From assembly GCF_000426765.1 (NCBI RefSeq), contig NZ_AUFZ01000019.1, forward strand, positions 62,001 through 126,000: 64,000 nt of DNA, in the 5' to 3' direction. A program made the position numbers and the translations under genes. Below the pieces are notes generated by a model, which saw nothing but the letters and a program-made list of their open reading frames with translations, made no database searches and was not told the origin of the DNA. Position 1 is the stretch's first letter. Each line of letters opens with the position of its first letter. Source of the stretch: Vibrio litoralis DSM 17657. GTDB lineage: Bacteria > Pseudomonadota > Gammaproteobacteria > Enterobacterales > Vibrionaceae. This document shows positions 1 to 8,575 of the stretch, piece by piece.

Positions 1-1
1 T

Positions 2-979
2 ACTGCGCGTTGGCCGATTGTGGAAGCTCGTACAGAGAAAACTGCCGATGGTCGTGAGATTTGCTTAGAAACTTTCTTAATTGATATGGCGAAAAGCATG
101 AAGCTAGGTGGCTTTGGTGATAAAGCGATTAAAGATGCGCAAGGTAACTGGCACGGCATTCATAATGCGGCTGACTTCTACCTACGTTCAGCGGCTAACC
201 TTGCTTATGTTGCTGGTGGAACGCCCAATGCCAGCAGTGAAGATATTTACTTCTCAGGGCTAGAGCGTTTGCTGCCTGATATGCAGCGTGTGTTAAGCAA
301 AGATGAATTCGCCAAAGTGGCCTTTATTTATGCTCGCGGTGGACGTTTTGAAAATGCCACTGAAGCCTACAAAGGTGATGTCATGAAGTATCAATGGCAA
401 AAACCGGTGGCGATTTGGAATGAAAAACTCGGCACTTCGCGCAATACCATGACAGGTGAGTTGTATTCTGGTTGTCCAACTTGGTATCCACAAAAGCTGG
501 CAGATGGCACGCCAATGGAAGAGATGTATGCTAAGCCAGAGTGGCCGTTTACCTTAACCAACTTTAAATCGAATATTCATAGCGCGGTATCTAACCTTTC
601 ACCACGTTTGAATTCGATTAAAGGTAATAATCCGGTTTATATTCATCCAGAAGATGCCAAGCAATACGGCGTGCAAACGGGCGATCAGTTTACGATTGAA
701 ACGCCAACGTACTCGATTAAAGCAACGGCAATGCTGGTGGATGGTATTCATCGTGGGGTACTCGGCTTTGAACATGGTTTCGGTCATACCGAGCTGGGTG
801 AACGTGCTCATTGGATTGGCGATAAGCAACAGCCAGTGAAAATGAAATCGAGCGATGGGGTGAATATCAACGATATCGGCTTGATTGATCCAACCCGTGA
901 AGGTAAAGGCGTGCTACTTGATTGGGTAGTGGGCTCTGCCGCTCGCCAGGCATTACCGGGTAAGATTAAGCTGTCTTAA
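2..979 (+). CDS. ttrA: Tetrathionate reductase subunit A-like molybdopterin oxidoreductase, C-terminal part
   Basis: This is the last ~326 codons of a large molybdopterin enzyme; the reading frame is open to the left edge of the window, so the N-terminal Fe-S and main catalytic domains are outside. The visible part ends in a molybdopterin-dinucleotide-binding C-terminal domain (roughly the last 120 residues, containing GFEHGFGHTELGERA). The assignment to TtrA rather than another PhsA/PsrA-type subunit comes from the overall look of the C-terminal region and is not certain. TtrA is the catalytic subunit that reduces tetrathionate to thiosulfate on the outer face of the inner membrane. A strong hairpin follows the stop, so it is the last gene of its operon. 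Confidence 0.72.
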   Translation, partial: TARWPIVEARTEKTADGREICLETFLIDMAKSMKLGGFGDKAIKDAQGNWHGIHNAADFYLRSAANLAYVAGGTPNASSEDIYFSGLERLLPDMQRVLSKDEFAKVAFIYARGGRFENATEAYKGDVMKYQWQKPVAIWNEKLGTSRNTMTGELYSGCPTWYPQKLADGTPMEEMYAKPEWPFTLTNFKSNIHSAVSNLSPRLNSIKGNNPVYIHPEDAKQYGVQTGDQFTIETPTYSIKATAMLVDGIHRGVLGFEHGFGHTELGERAHWIGDKQQPVKMKSSDGVNINDIGLIDPTREGKGVLLDWVVGSAARQALPGKIKLS

Positions 980-1012
980 TTGAAAGTATCTTATAGTTAA
1001 TAGTCTAGAACG

Positions 1013-1049
1013 AAAAACGGACGCACATTAATTTGAACGTCCGTTTTTT
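1013..1049 (+). terminator. Rho-independent terminator after ttrA-like gene
   Basis: Inverted repeat AACGGACG / CGTCCGTT with an A-run before it and a T-run after it, so it can act in both directions between the convergent ttrA-like gene and the EamA transporter gene. Confidence 0.85.
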
Positions 1050-1065
1050 ATTGGGGCAATATTTT

Positions 1066-1098
1066 CGTTTTTCGTTTTTCGTTTTTCGTTTTTCGTTT
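1066..1098. repeat. Heptamer tandem repeat (CGTTTTT, 4 units plus partial)
   Basis: Four perfect copies of CGTTTTT followed by a partial copy, between two convergent genes just after the terminator. Other heptamer arrays occur at 31735 and 41601 in this window. Confidence 0.9.
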
Positions 1099-1103
1099 AC
1101 AGG

Positions 1104-1976
1104 CTACACGCTATAAGCCATCGCTTTACGTTTCACCCAAGTCTCATTTACCCATAGCGACAACATAATCACGGCACCACCTAGTAACAAACGGGTTAAA
1201 TCCACATCGCGATTCCAAATCACAATATTGACGATTAAGCCTGCCGGTACTAGTGCATTATTCATTACCGCCAGTGCGCCAGCGTTCACCAGACAAGCAC
1301 CTTTATTCCACAAGAAATAGCCTAGTCCAGAAGCAATCAAACCTAAGTAGGTCAAGATTCCCCATTGTAAATTTGTGGTTGGTAGTTTGTCGCTATTGCC
1401 CATTAAAGCAAAAGCGATAGAAGCGACGACAAACGCACCAATATAGAAGTATCCAAACACGGTGCGTTGTGAGATCTCAACTTTGTTTTGCTCCATCACA
1501 TGCTTATAGCCAACTTGTCCTAGGGCGAAACAAATATTGGCACCTTGTACCACTAAGAAACCATTGAGGAAGTTTTCATTGATACCAGCAAATTTAATAA
1601 TCGCGGCACCGGCAACGGCAATTACCGCAGTTAATAAATACCAAGGTGAGAAGCGACCTTTTAGTAGATCATAAATCAGCGTCACATAGATAGGCGTGAA
1701 GACGGTGAATAGCAAGACTTCGGGCACGGAAAGTAGTAGGAAAGATTGGTAATAAAAGCAGTACATCAAGCCAAGTTGAATGCCGCCAATCGCCATTAAT
1801 TTACCGATTAACTTTGCTGGAATGTTTTTGAATTTAAGGAAAGGAAGAAAGACTAAGCCAGCTAGGGCAATACGCATCCATACTGAAAACCAAGTATCAA
1901 CTTGACCGGCAAGATAGACGCCGATCAAGCTAAATGAAAACGCCCACAGAAGAGTGACCGCAGAAAGATAAAACAT
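1104..1976 (-). CDS. EamA/DMT-family transporter
   Basis: A 290-residue, almost wholly hydrophobic protein with about ten predicted membrane segments arranged as two repeated EamA halves (roughly residues 1-135 and 145-285), the normal length and layout for the drug/metabolite transporter superfamily in the inner membrane. The start has a GGTGAG ribosome site. Substrate cannot be read from sequence; members export amino acids, metabolites or drugs. It lies downstream of uspA on the same strand but is separated by an inverted repeat, so co-transcription is uncertain. Confidence 0.85.
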   Translation of the reverse strand: MFYLSAVTLLWAFSFSLIGVYLAGQVDTWFSVWMRIALAGLVFLPFLKFKNIPAKLIGKLMAIGGIQLGLMYCFYYQSFLLLSVPEVLLFTVFTPIYVTLIYDLLKGRFSPWYLLTAVIAVAGAAIIKFAGINENFLNGFLVVQGANICFALGQVGYKHVMEQNKVEISQRTVFGYFYIGAFVVASIAFALMGNSDKLPTTNLQWGILTYLGLIASGLGYFLWNKGACLVNAGALAVMNNALVPAGLIVNIVIWNRDVDLTRLLLGGAVIMLSLWVNETWVKRKAMAYSV

Positions 1977-1984
1977 AACTCACC

Positions 1985-2040
1985 AATTTAAATTAAATGT
2001 AAACTAAAAAATATTTATGGAGTTTACATTAATTCAAATT
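1985..2040. other. Inverted repeat between uspA and EamA gene
   Basis: Two A+T-rich arms of about 20 nt (1985-2005 and 2021-2040) pair with one mismatch and one bulge; the core is ATGTAAACT / AGTTTACAT. There is no clean T-run on either side, so it may be an operator, an mRNA-stabilising hairpin or a weak terminator after uspA. Confidence 0.5.
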
Positions 2041-2049
2041 GAAAACACA

Positions 2050-2475
2050 TTAGTCTTCTAAAGGTACGATCAGCATATCGACAGAAGTATCGTTAATCAG
2101 CTGGCGAGAAGTAGACAGTAGCTTGCTCCAAAAATCTTTATGGTGGCCACATAGCACTAAATCGACATGTTGCTGCTCAATCGCATGGGTAATTTCATTA
2201 CATAAATCACCGCTAGAAACAATGGTTTCAGTAATTGGAAAATCAATGTTCTCTACTAAGGTTTTTATTTTTTTCTGTGCCGCTTCAAGCATGGCATTTT
2301 GCGTTTCAGCAAAGTTGATTTCCATGAAGCCGGTATACATGTCAGTGAAATTGACATCAATATGAATTAGCGACAATTTCGCGTCACAGGCTTTGGCTAA
2401 TGCGGCGGCTTTATTGACGAGAATAACGCTGTCATCAGATAGGTCTACCGCTACAAGGATATGTTTGTACGTCAT
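2050..2475 (-). CDS. uspA: Universal stress protein A
   Basis: A 141-residue cytoplasmic protein closely resembling enterobacterial UspA: it begins MTYKHILVAVDLS, has SLIHIDV and the block CGHHKDFWSKLLSTSRQLI, and ends in VDMLIVPLED. UspA is a dimeric survival protein induced on growth arrest and many stresses. I chose the start at 2475 because a GGAGAG site lies about 7 nt upstream and the protein then starts like UspA; a longer frame to 2496 adds seven unlikely residues. Divergent from ftnA and near uspB, as in other vibrios. Confidence 0.93.
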   Translation of the reverse strand: MTYKHILVAVDLSDDSVILVNKAAALAKACDAKLSLIHIDVNFTDMYTGFMEINFAETQNAMLEAAQKKIKTLVENIDFPITETIVSSGDLCNEITHAIEQQHVDLVLCGHHKDFWSKLLSTSRQLINDTSVDMLIVPLED

Positions 2476-2794
2476 AATGCGCTCTCCAATTATCATTATT
2501 TCAGGGCTTTATTTTATAGATAAAAAGCACTGAGTCTGTATTGAGACTATCATTAACATAGCGCAAAAAGTGTTGTTTATCTCTCACTATTTCTCTCATT
2601 TTGAGTTGATAAATGACTTTCCATTTATGCAACAAACCATTCATTGGGGTGTATAGATAAATATGGTCGAGCATGGCTAGTTATCCCAAGCTGCTTCAAG
2701 ATACCAACGGTGAATTCTGCATCTTGATGTTACTAGGGTATAGGCCGTGTTATAGTTTGTGGAGGTGTTTATAAAGAGTTTAAAGGAGTACAAC
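2476..2794. other. uspA-ftnA divergent intergenic region
   Basis: 319 bp holding both divergent promoters. The ftnA-proximal part contains a short palindromic repeat (2681-2742), a TATAGT -10-like box near 2752 and an AAAGGAG ribosome site before ftnA. I see no gene here. Confidence 0.6.
2681..2742. repeat. Short degenerate copy of TATACCC/GGGTATA palindromic repeat
   Basis: About 62 bp with imperfect arms: the left resembles TATCCCAAG..CTTCAAGATACC and the right GCATCTTGATG..GGGTATA. The ends match those of the long elements at 3817 and 41257 but the interior is missing, as expected for an internally deleted copy. It sits about 50 bp upstream of ftnA. Confidence 0.65.
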
Positions 2795-3325
2795 ATGCTT
2801 TCGAAAGCAATGATTGAGCAATTGAATGAACAAATTAACCTAGAATTTTTCTCATCTAATCTATACTTACAAATGAGTGCTTGGTGTGAAGATAAAGGGT
2901 TTGAAGGCGCAGCAGAGTTTTTGCGTAAGCATGCCACGGAAGAAATGGAACACATGCAACGTCTATTTACTTACGTAAGTGAGACGGGCGGACTACCAAT
3001 TTTAGGGGCGATTGAAGCGCCAAAACATGAATATGCGAGCCTAGGTGATGTGTTCCGTGAAACTTACCAGCATGAGCAAATGATCACGCAGTGTATCAAC
3101 AAACTTGCTCATTTAGCTTTCACTAGCCAAGACTACTCCACCTTTAACTTTTTGCAGTGGTATGTGGCTGAGCAGCACGAAGAAGAGAAATTGTTTAAAG
3201 GGATTTTAGACAAGCTAGAGCTGGTTGGTGAAGACGGAAAAGCATTATTCTTCATTGATAAAGACCTAGCTGAATTGGCAAAACAAGGTTCATCATCTGT
3301 AATGGCAGGTACTGCGGAAATTTAA
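2795..3325 (+). CDS. ftnA: Non-heme ferritin
   Basis: A 176-residue ferritin that oxidises Fe(II) and stores iron in a 24-subunit cytoplasmic shell. All ferroxidase-centre ligands known from E. coli FtnA are at the same positions: Glu17, Glu50, His53, Glu94, Gln127 and Glu130. The start at 2795 is chosen over an upstream in-frame start because AAAGGAG lies just before it and the protein then begins [13 protein letters not shown], as in FtnA. It is divergent from uspA and followed by a hairpin before uspB. Confidence 0.96.
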   Translation: MLSKAMIEQLNEQINLEFFSSNLYLQMSAWCEDKGFEGAAEFLRKHATEEMEHMQRLFTYVSETGGLPILGAIEAPKHEYASLGDVFRETYQHEQMITQCINKLAHLAFTSQDYSTFNFLQWYVAEQHEEEKLFKGILDKLELVGEDGKALFFIDKDLAELAKQGSSSVMAGTAEI

Positions 3326-3339
3326 CCGCAGATAAAAGT

Positions 3340-3372
3340 AAGACGCTCACCATTATGCTGAGTGATCGTCTT
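3340..3372 (+). terminator. Hairpin after ftnA
   Basis: AAGACG..CTCA pairs with TGAG..CGTCTT with a small bulge and is followed by T/C-rich sequence; probable terminator or attenuator between ftnA and uspB. Confidence 0.6.
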
Positions 3373-3406
3373 TCTCTCCTGTCATACGTGATGTTTGGAG
3401 GGAAAG

Positions 3407-3730
3407 ATGATCAGTGCAGATACATTACTAACCGCGTTAACCGTTGTGACTCTCATCAATTTAGTGCGTTACATTACCGCACTACGCGCACTCATTTTTA
3501 TCATGAGAGAAGCGCATCCTCTTCTTTACCAGCAAGTCGATGGCCGAGGTTTTTTTAGCACTCACGGCAATATGACCAAACAAGTCCGTCTCTATCACTA
3601 CCTCAAAGAAAAAGAATACCTACATCATCATGAAGATGTATTTATTAATAAGTGCAGTAAAGTCCGTGAGTTATTTGTTCTCACCTCAGGCTTGGCTATC
3701 TTGACACTTGTGATGGCGTTTATGGTTTAA
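3407..3730 (+). CDS. uspB: Universal stress protein B
   Basis: A 107-residue inner-membrane protein with one hydrophobic segment at each end and a soluble middle containing the UspB-typical [21 protein letters not shown] and [13 protein letters not shown] blocks. In enterobacteria UspB is a sigma-S-dependent protein of stationary phase linked to ethanol tolerance. The start at 3407 has a GGAGGG site five bases upstream. Confidence 0.92.
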   Translation: MISADTLLTALTVVTLINLVRYITALRALIFIMREAHPLLYQQVDGRGFFSTHGNMTKQVRLYHYLKEKEYLHHHEDVFINKCSKVRELFVLTSGLAILTLVMAFMV

Positions 3731-3770
3731 CTGACAACGACTCAGATACCACTTAAATGATGTGATATTG

Positions 3771-3801
3771 AAAGGATGTGCGTTAAAATCGCGCGTCCTT
3801 T
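3771..3801 (+). terminator. Terminator after uspB
   Basis: AAAGGATGTGCG pairs with CGCGCGTCCTTT (two G-T pairs), followed by TATTTT. Confidence 0.75.
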
Positions 3802-3816
3802 TATTTTGCCTATTAT

Positions 3817-4083
3817 TATACCCAAGTGACTTCAAGGTACGAGTTTCAGCAAGAATAAAACAAGCTTTAGGCAAGGCAAATTGAATATGAGCATAGTTAT
3901 TCTATCTCTGTTCAATTTAACGTAGCATAAAGCTTGTTTTAACTTGCCCTTCGGGAGCTTCATCCAAACCTTTATACAGCGTCAGATTGGTTTGAAAGGT
4001 GCCTACATTCCTTCGCCAATCTTCCTTGCCTAAAGGTTTGGATGATAGCTCTGAATTCTGCACTTTGAAGTCATTTGGGTATA
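3817..4083. repeat. 267-bp palindromic MITE-like element, copy A
   Basis: 24-nt terminal inverted repeats (3817-3840 and 4060-4083) enclose two long internal hairpins: 3857-3869 pairs perfectly with 3928-3940 and 3878-3885 with 3911-3918; 3961-3974 pairs perfectly with 4031-4044 and 3984-3990 with 4016-4022. The whole element can fold as a cloverleaf. A near-identical copy lies at 41257-41524. It encodes no transposase. It ends 28 bp before the yhiN start codon. Confidence 0.9.
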
Positions 4084-4111
4084 TAGGCGAGCACAACAAG
4101 AGAAAGTAGTT

Positions 4112-5299
4112 ATGAGTACTCATTATGATGTGGTGATTATCGGTGCTGGTGCAGCGGGCTTAATGTGCGCAGCGGAAGCGGGAAAACGAGGTCGCACAAC
4201 CTTAGTGATCGACCATGCGAAAAAGCCAGGGCGTAAAATTCTGATCTCTGGTGGTGGTCGTTGTAACTTCACTAACTATGATGTCAGTGCCAATAACTAT
4301 CTCTGCCAAAACCCGCATTTTGTGAAATCTGCGCTATCGCAATACACCAATTGGGATTTTATCAGCCTAGTGTCGAAATATGGCATTGAGTTTGAAGAGC
4401 GCGAACACGGCCAATTATTTTGTGTCGATTCCGCCAAACAAATCGTTGATATGCTCCTCAAGGAATGTGACTACCCAAATGTCTCACAGCGTTATCGTTG
4501 TGACATTCACGATATTGAAAAAACCGATAGCGGCTTTCGTTTTAAAGCCAACAACGATGAAATCACGTGTGAATCGTTAGTGGTGGCAACAGGCGGACTT
4601 TCGATGCCAAAACTTGGCGCCACCCCATTTGGCTATAAAGTAGCAGAGCAATTTGGATTGTCAGTGCTCAACACCACCGCTGGCCTAGTCCCATTTACGC
4701 TACACAAAGAAGATAAAGAAGATTTTGCCGAGCTTTCCGGTATTGCGATTCCTGCTGAAATTACCGCGCAAGATGGCACCGTCTTTAAAGAAGCGCTGCT
4801 GTTTACTCACCGTGGTCTATCTGGCCCATCGGTACTACAAATTTCTTCGTACTGGCAACCGGGTCAAACCGTTACCATCAACCTGATCCCAGAAGTGGAT
4901 GTTTTAGAACTATTAACTCAATCTCGTGAAAAACATCCTAATCAAAGCTTGAAAAACACCTTAGCCAAAGTACTGCCGAAGCGTTTAGTCGAAGTACTGA
5001 TTGAGCGAAAAATGCTGCAAGACAAACCTCTTAAACAGTTCAACCAAAACCAATTGCAAGCCATCGTTCAGCAACTACAACATTGGCAAGTTCTCCCTAA
5101 CGGCACCGAAGGTTATCGCACCGCAGAAGTCACCCTAGGCGGCGTTGATACCAAACACTTGTCATCAAAAACCATGCAATGCAATAGCGTAGAAGGTTTG
5201 TACTTTATTGGTGAGGTGATGGACGTCAGTGGTTGGCTAGGCGGCTATAATTTCCAGTGGGCATGGGCCTCAGGTTTTGTTGCTGGGCAGTGGGTGTAA
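4112..5299 (+). CDS. yhiN: YhiN/BaiN-family FAD-dependent oxidoreductase
   Basis: A 395-residue flavoprotein of the HI0933/YhiN family. It starts with an FAD-binding Rossmann motif (IIGAGAAGLMCAAEAGKRG, from residue 9), followed by the family block SGGGRCNFTN (46-55), VVATGGLSMPKLGATPFG in the middle, and the C-terminal FIGEVMDVSGWLGGYNFQWAWASG that completes the FAD site. The physiological substrate of YhiN is not established. In E. coli yhiN also lies close to uspA and uspB, so the neighbourhood is conserved. The only gap upstream is the palindromic element. Confidence 0.9.
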   Translation: MSTHYDVVIIGAGAAGLMCAAEAGKRGRTTLVIDHAKKPGRKILISGGGRCNFTNYDVSANNYLCQNPHFVKSALSQYTNWDFISLVSKYGIEFEEREHGQLFCVDSAKQIVDMLLKECDYPNVSQRYRCDIHDIEKTDSGFRFKANNDEITCESLVVATGGLSMPKLGATPFGYKVAEQFGLSVLNTTAGLVPFTLHKEDKEDFAELSGIAIPAEITAQDGTVFKEALLFTHRGLSGPSVLQISSYWQPGQTVTINLIPEVDVLELLTQSREKHPNQSLKNTLAKVLPKRLVEVLIERKMLQDKPLKQFNQNQLQAIVQQLQHWQVLPNGTEGYRTAEVTLGGVDTKHLSSKTMQCNSVEGLYFIGEVMDVSGWLGGYNFQWAWASGFVAGQWV

Positions 5300-5328
5300 A
5301 CGATAGCTTTTTAAATATCGAATGGATA

Positions 5329-5373
5329 TTAAACAACATAAGAAGCCTTAAATCGGCCACTTATGTTGTTTAA
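5329..5373 (+). terminator. Long hairpin after yhiN
   Basis: A 14-bp perfect stem (TTAAACAACATAAG / CTTATGTTGTTTAA) with a 17-nt loop, 30 bp after the yhiN stop. No T-run follows, so it may protect the 3' end rather than terminate alone. Confidence 0.6.
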
Positions 5374-5430
5374 GTATAGTCAAAAAATTCTTACTTGGTT
5401 GTTATCTGATAATACTCACAAGCTAGCTCA

Positions 5431-5510
5431 TGGTGGAGTGGGGAGGATTCGAGTTCGCACTCTCTTGGCTTATGCAGCGTTCGGCGGATCACCATGTTCA
5501 CTGACCATTT
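5431..5510 (-). pseudogene. Possible tRNA-like 3' remnant
   Basis: Read on the minus strand the segment ends CTCGAATCC..CTCCACCA, which resembles the T-arm and acceptor end of a tRNA with encoded CCA. I cannot fold a complete cloverleaf: the T-stem is poor and no clear anticodon arm is visible. It could be a degraded tRNA or an old att site beside the nor block, or chance similarity. Confidence 0.25.
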
Positions 5511-5577
5511 AGCCCATGATGTTTGCAGTTCATTTATATAATGATTTAGCACTTTCATATCTCCTCCCTCACTCTAT

Positions 5578-6753
5578 CTACACTAATGCTGGTAATGTTT
5601 TGAGCAATTTCAACGCATTACTCATGTGGTTTTGTGTGGTGACAAAGCCCACTAGTTCATTATTATCATCAAATGCACGGGCGGTGATGCCTTCCTGATC
5701 TAATTCAATCGACCACTTTGATACGGATTGACCAGTTTGCCCGGCTAATTGAATGGGTAAATTAGGCGTTTTTACTTTTACCAACATGGTCGGCAATTTT
5801 AACGTTGCTGCTGGGACTGCTGTTTGTAATAAGCTTTCGCGTTGTAATAAGACTTTAGCTAATACGTTGGCGCTTAATAAGGTTGGCTGTAGATATGAGA
5901 GGACTTTGTTCTCAATTTGAGCACAATCACCAAGTGCATAGATATTTGAGTCGGATGTTTGTAATTGACGATTGACTACTATGCCTTTATTTACCGTTAA
6001 ACCAGTCTGTTGTGCTAGTTGGATATTGGGCTTGAGTCCTGAGGCTGAAATAACACTATCGACAAGAAATTGCTCACCAGAATTGAGAATAACCTCTACG
6101 CCAAAGTCCGTTTGTTCGAGCGCTTGCACGGTATTATTTAAATGTAACTTCACACCACTTTGGGTTAACTTTTTTTGTAAAGGCGCAGAAATAGCATCTG
6201 GTAACATGGTTTGCATGACGCTGTCGCAAGGGTCAACAACCGACACGGTTTTACCTGATGTGGAAAGATCCATGGCCAGTTCAGTGCCAATTAGGCCTGC
6301 GCCAATAATGAGTACATGCTCTGCTTGGTCCAGTTTATGTTGCGCGGCTTGATACTCGATACGGCTATTGAGTGTTATCACCTCTTTAACCGCTGAGCCA
6401 TTCATCGCAGGAATAAAAGTTGAAGCGCCGGTCGCCAAGACCAGTTTTGAATAGCTAAGCACATCCCCTTTGGTTGTTGTCACGTTTTGTGCGTGGCGAT
6501 CAATCGTTTCCACTTTGGTTTGGGTATAGATTGTGATCTCATTATCTTGAGCGAAGTTATTTGCAGCTTGGCGGATAAGCGCATCGGCATTGTGTTTGTT
6601 GGTAAATACATGACTAAGATCGGGCTTATTGTAGTCATGCCCATCATCAGCGGTAATCACTGTGATTGGTGTATGTTTATCTGAACGGCGTAATGCCTTC
6701 ACTAATTGATAGGCAGCGAAACCACTGCCTATGATCATAATTGGATTACTCAT
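5578..6753 (-). CDS. norW: NADH:flavorubredoxin reductase
   Basis: A 391-residue FAD/NAD(P)-disulfide-reductase-type protein that passes electrons from NADH to the rubredoxin domain of NorV. It has an N-terminal FAD motif (IIGSGFAAYQLVKALRR, near residue 7), a second dinucleotide motif in the middle (VLIIGAGLIGTELAMDL) and the YALGDCAQI block that binds FAD. Its start codon overlaps the norV stop by one base, so the two are translationally coupled. The operon is driven by the sigma-54 promoter upstream of norV. Confidence 0.93.
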   Translation of the reverse strand: MSNPIMIIGSGFAAYQLVKALRRSDKHTPITVITADDGHDYNKPDLSHVFTNKHNADALIRQAANNFAQDNEITIYTQTKVETIDRHAQNVTTTKGDVLSYSKLVLATGASTFIPAMNGSAVKEVITLNSRIEYQAAQHKLDQAEHVLIIGAGLIGTELAMDLSTSGKTVSVVDPCDSVMQTMLPDAISAPLQKKLTQSGVKLHLNNTVQALEQTDFGVEVILNSGEQFLVDSVISASGLKPNIQLAQQTGLTVNKGIVVNRQLQTSDSNIYALGDCAQIENKVLSYLQPTLLSANVLAKVLLQRESLLQTAVPAATLKLPTMLVKVKTPNLPIQLAGQTGQSVSKWSIELDQEGITARAFDDNNELVGFVTTQNHMSNALKLLKTLPALV

Positions 6754-8339
6754 TACGCCACCTGAGATTGGTTATCTTTGTCGATATTGTTACCTAATGT
6801 GCTTGCGCAAGGTTCAAACACTTCTTTACCAATACCACATTCAGGGCATAAGAAATCTTCAGGTACTTGTCCCCAAGCGGTTCCCGGTTCAACGCCTTGG
6901 TTGGGCTCACCAAGTTCAGGCTCATAGACCCATTGGCAAACGGTGCATAACATCGCTTGCTGATCTTCGGCTGATGAGTTTGTGCTATTCACTGGCTCGA
7001 CAGTAGTTGGTTCGATTGCAGGCTCATTTGTCGCTTCAATCACATTGGCAGCTTGAGTTGAATTAACTGGTTGAGCAACGGCTTTATTTGTCATGATATT
7101 GGTGACGTTCTTAGGTGCAGAATGACTCACATTTGATAGATCATGCAGTGCCCATTCTTTTGCTATTTGACGGCCATAATCACGACATTCTTGCATTGCT
7201 TTACCATCAGGACGCCATTTGGTTTTCTTACTAATGGCGGTTTCAAAGCCGCAATCCATCAAGCGAGTGTGGATACGGTCAACTGCACCGCCATTCCAGC
7301 CATAACTACCAAATGCTGCCGCTTTTTTATTCTTAAAGCGTAATCCTGTGATTTCTTCTAGCATGCCAGCGACTTTAGGCATCATGACGTTGTTCATGGT
7401 AGAAGAGCCAACCAAGAGACCCTTTGAACGGAATACATTCGATAAGATTTCATTTTTATCGTGCAAAGAGACGTTAAACACTTTCACCGCTACATTCGGA
7501 TCAACATCATTAATGCCTTGGGCAATAGCATCAGCCATCATGCGTGTGTTATTCGACATTGAGTCATAAAATAAAGTGATGCGATCTTCCTGGTAGTTAT
7601 CCGCCCACTCTAGGTATTGGTGAATAATTTGAGTTGGGTTATTGCGCCATACAATACCGTGAGCAGTTGCGATCATATCAACGGGTAGCTCTAGGCTAAG
7701 CACCTCTTTGATTTTAGAGGTCACTAAAGGGCTAAATGGTGTCAGAATGTTGGCGTAATAACGTAAACATTGCTCATAAAGCTCAACCTGATCAACTTCA
7801 TCATTAAATAGGTGTTCATCACAGTAGTGCTGACCAAATGCATCGTTACTAAATAGCACGGCATCTCCGGTCATATAAGTCATCATGCTATCTGGCCAAT
7901 GCAGCATTGGAGACTCGACAAATACAAGTGCTTTACCATTGCCTAAATCAATGCTGTCGCCGGTTTTAACCACATTAAAGTTCCAATCAGGCTGGTGGTG
8001 GTGTCCTGTGATCGAATCAACGGCATTCTCAGTACAATAAATTGGCGTGTTAGGGATTTTGGCTAATAGCGCGCCTAAAGCCCCAGCGTGATCTTCTTCA
8101 GCATGGTTGATAACGATGTAGTCAATCTGGTTAAGATCAATTTCCATTTCTAAATTTTGAACAAACTGTTGGCTAAAACGATGATCGACGGTATCGATTA
8201 AAACGGTTTTTTCTTCTTTAATTAGGTAGCTGTTATAGCTGGTGCCACGTGTGATTTTATATTCTGTACCGTGAAAATTTTGTACTTCCCAGTCACGTTG
8301 ACCAACCCAATGGATATTATTTTTAACATGAATAGACAT
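6753..8339 (-). CDS. norV: Anaerobic nitric oxide reductase flavorubredoxin
   Basis: A 528-residue cytoplasmic enzyme that reduces NO to N2O under low oxygen. Domains in order: a metallo-beta-lactamase-like di-iron domain with HAEEDH at residues 79-84, an FMN-binding flavodoxin domain (about 255-400), a variable Ala/Thr/Pro-rich linker, and a C-terminal rubredoxin (about 463-510) with CTVC and CPEC iron ligands. Divergent from norR, with NorR-type operators and a sigma-54 promoter between them. The linker is longer and less conserved in appearance than the domains. Confidence 0.96.
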   Translation of the reverse strand: MSIHVKNNIHWVGQRDWEVQNFHGTEYKITRGTSYNSYLIKEEKTVLIDTVDHRFSQQFVQNLEMEIDLNQIDYIVINHAEEDHAGALGALLAKIPNTPIYCTENAVDSITGHHHQPDWNFNVVKTGDSIDLGNGKALVFVESPMLHWPDSMMTYMTGDAVLFSNDAFGQHYCDEHLFNDEVDQVELYEQCLRYYANILTPFSPLVTSKIKEVLSLELPVDMIATAHGIVWRNNPTQIIHQYLEWADNYQEDRITLFYDSMSNNTRMMADAIAQGINDVDPNVAVKVFNVSLHDKNEILSNVFRSKGLLVGSSTMNNVMMPKVAGMLEEITGLRFKNKKAAAFGSYGWNGGAVDRIHTRLMDCGFETAISKKTKWRPDGKAMQECRDYGRQIAKEWALHDLSNVSHSAPKNVTNIMTNKAVAQPVNSTQAANVIEATNEPAIEPTTVEPVNSTNSSAEDQQAMLCTVCQWVYEPELGEPNQGVEPGTAWGQVPEDFLCPECGIGKEVFEPCASTLGNNIDKDNQSQVA

Positions 8340-8408
8340 AAACGACTCCTAAGTATGAATTCTAAATTTGGATAAAAAGTAAATTAATAAATTTCTTATC
8401 CATACTAT

Positions 8409-8424
8409 TGCAGTATGCGTGCCA
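8409..8424 (-). promoter_or_regulatory. Sigma-54 promoter of norVW
   Basis: On the minus strand the sequence reads TGGCACGCATACTGCA, matching the -24/-12 consensus TGGCAC-N5-TTGCA in all but one base. It lies 70 bp upstream of norV, oriented toward it. Confidence 0.9.
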
Positions 8425-8477
8425 ACTTTTAAATTCATTATTATTCAGTTAGTTATGTTTGTATGTCTATTTTTAGT

Positions 8478-8533
8478 GTCATAATGACAGTGTTTCTTTA
8501 GTGTCAAAAAGACATTTTGTGTGTCATATTGAC
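8478..8533. promoter_or_regulatory. Three NorR-type enhancer sites
   Basis: Three copies of the GT-N7-AC motif: GTCATAATGAC (8478-8488), GTCAAAAAGAC (8503-8513) and GTCATATTGAC (8523-8533). NorR of E. coli binds three such sites upstream of norV as an NO-responsive enhancer. Here they start 54 bp upstream of the -24 element and lie before the norR start, so NorR may also repress itself. Confidence 0.88.
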
Positions 8534-8575
8534 ATGGTAATTAAAGAATGTAAGAAAATTAAAGAGAGCAGGCAA

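Noticed and set aside
3917..4123. 68-codon minus-strand reading frame
   Set aside because: It lies almost wholly inside the palindromic element and is a product of its repeat sequence, not a gene.
5972..6352. 126-codon plus-strand frame
   Set aside because: Shadow of norW; no independent support.
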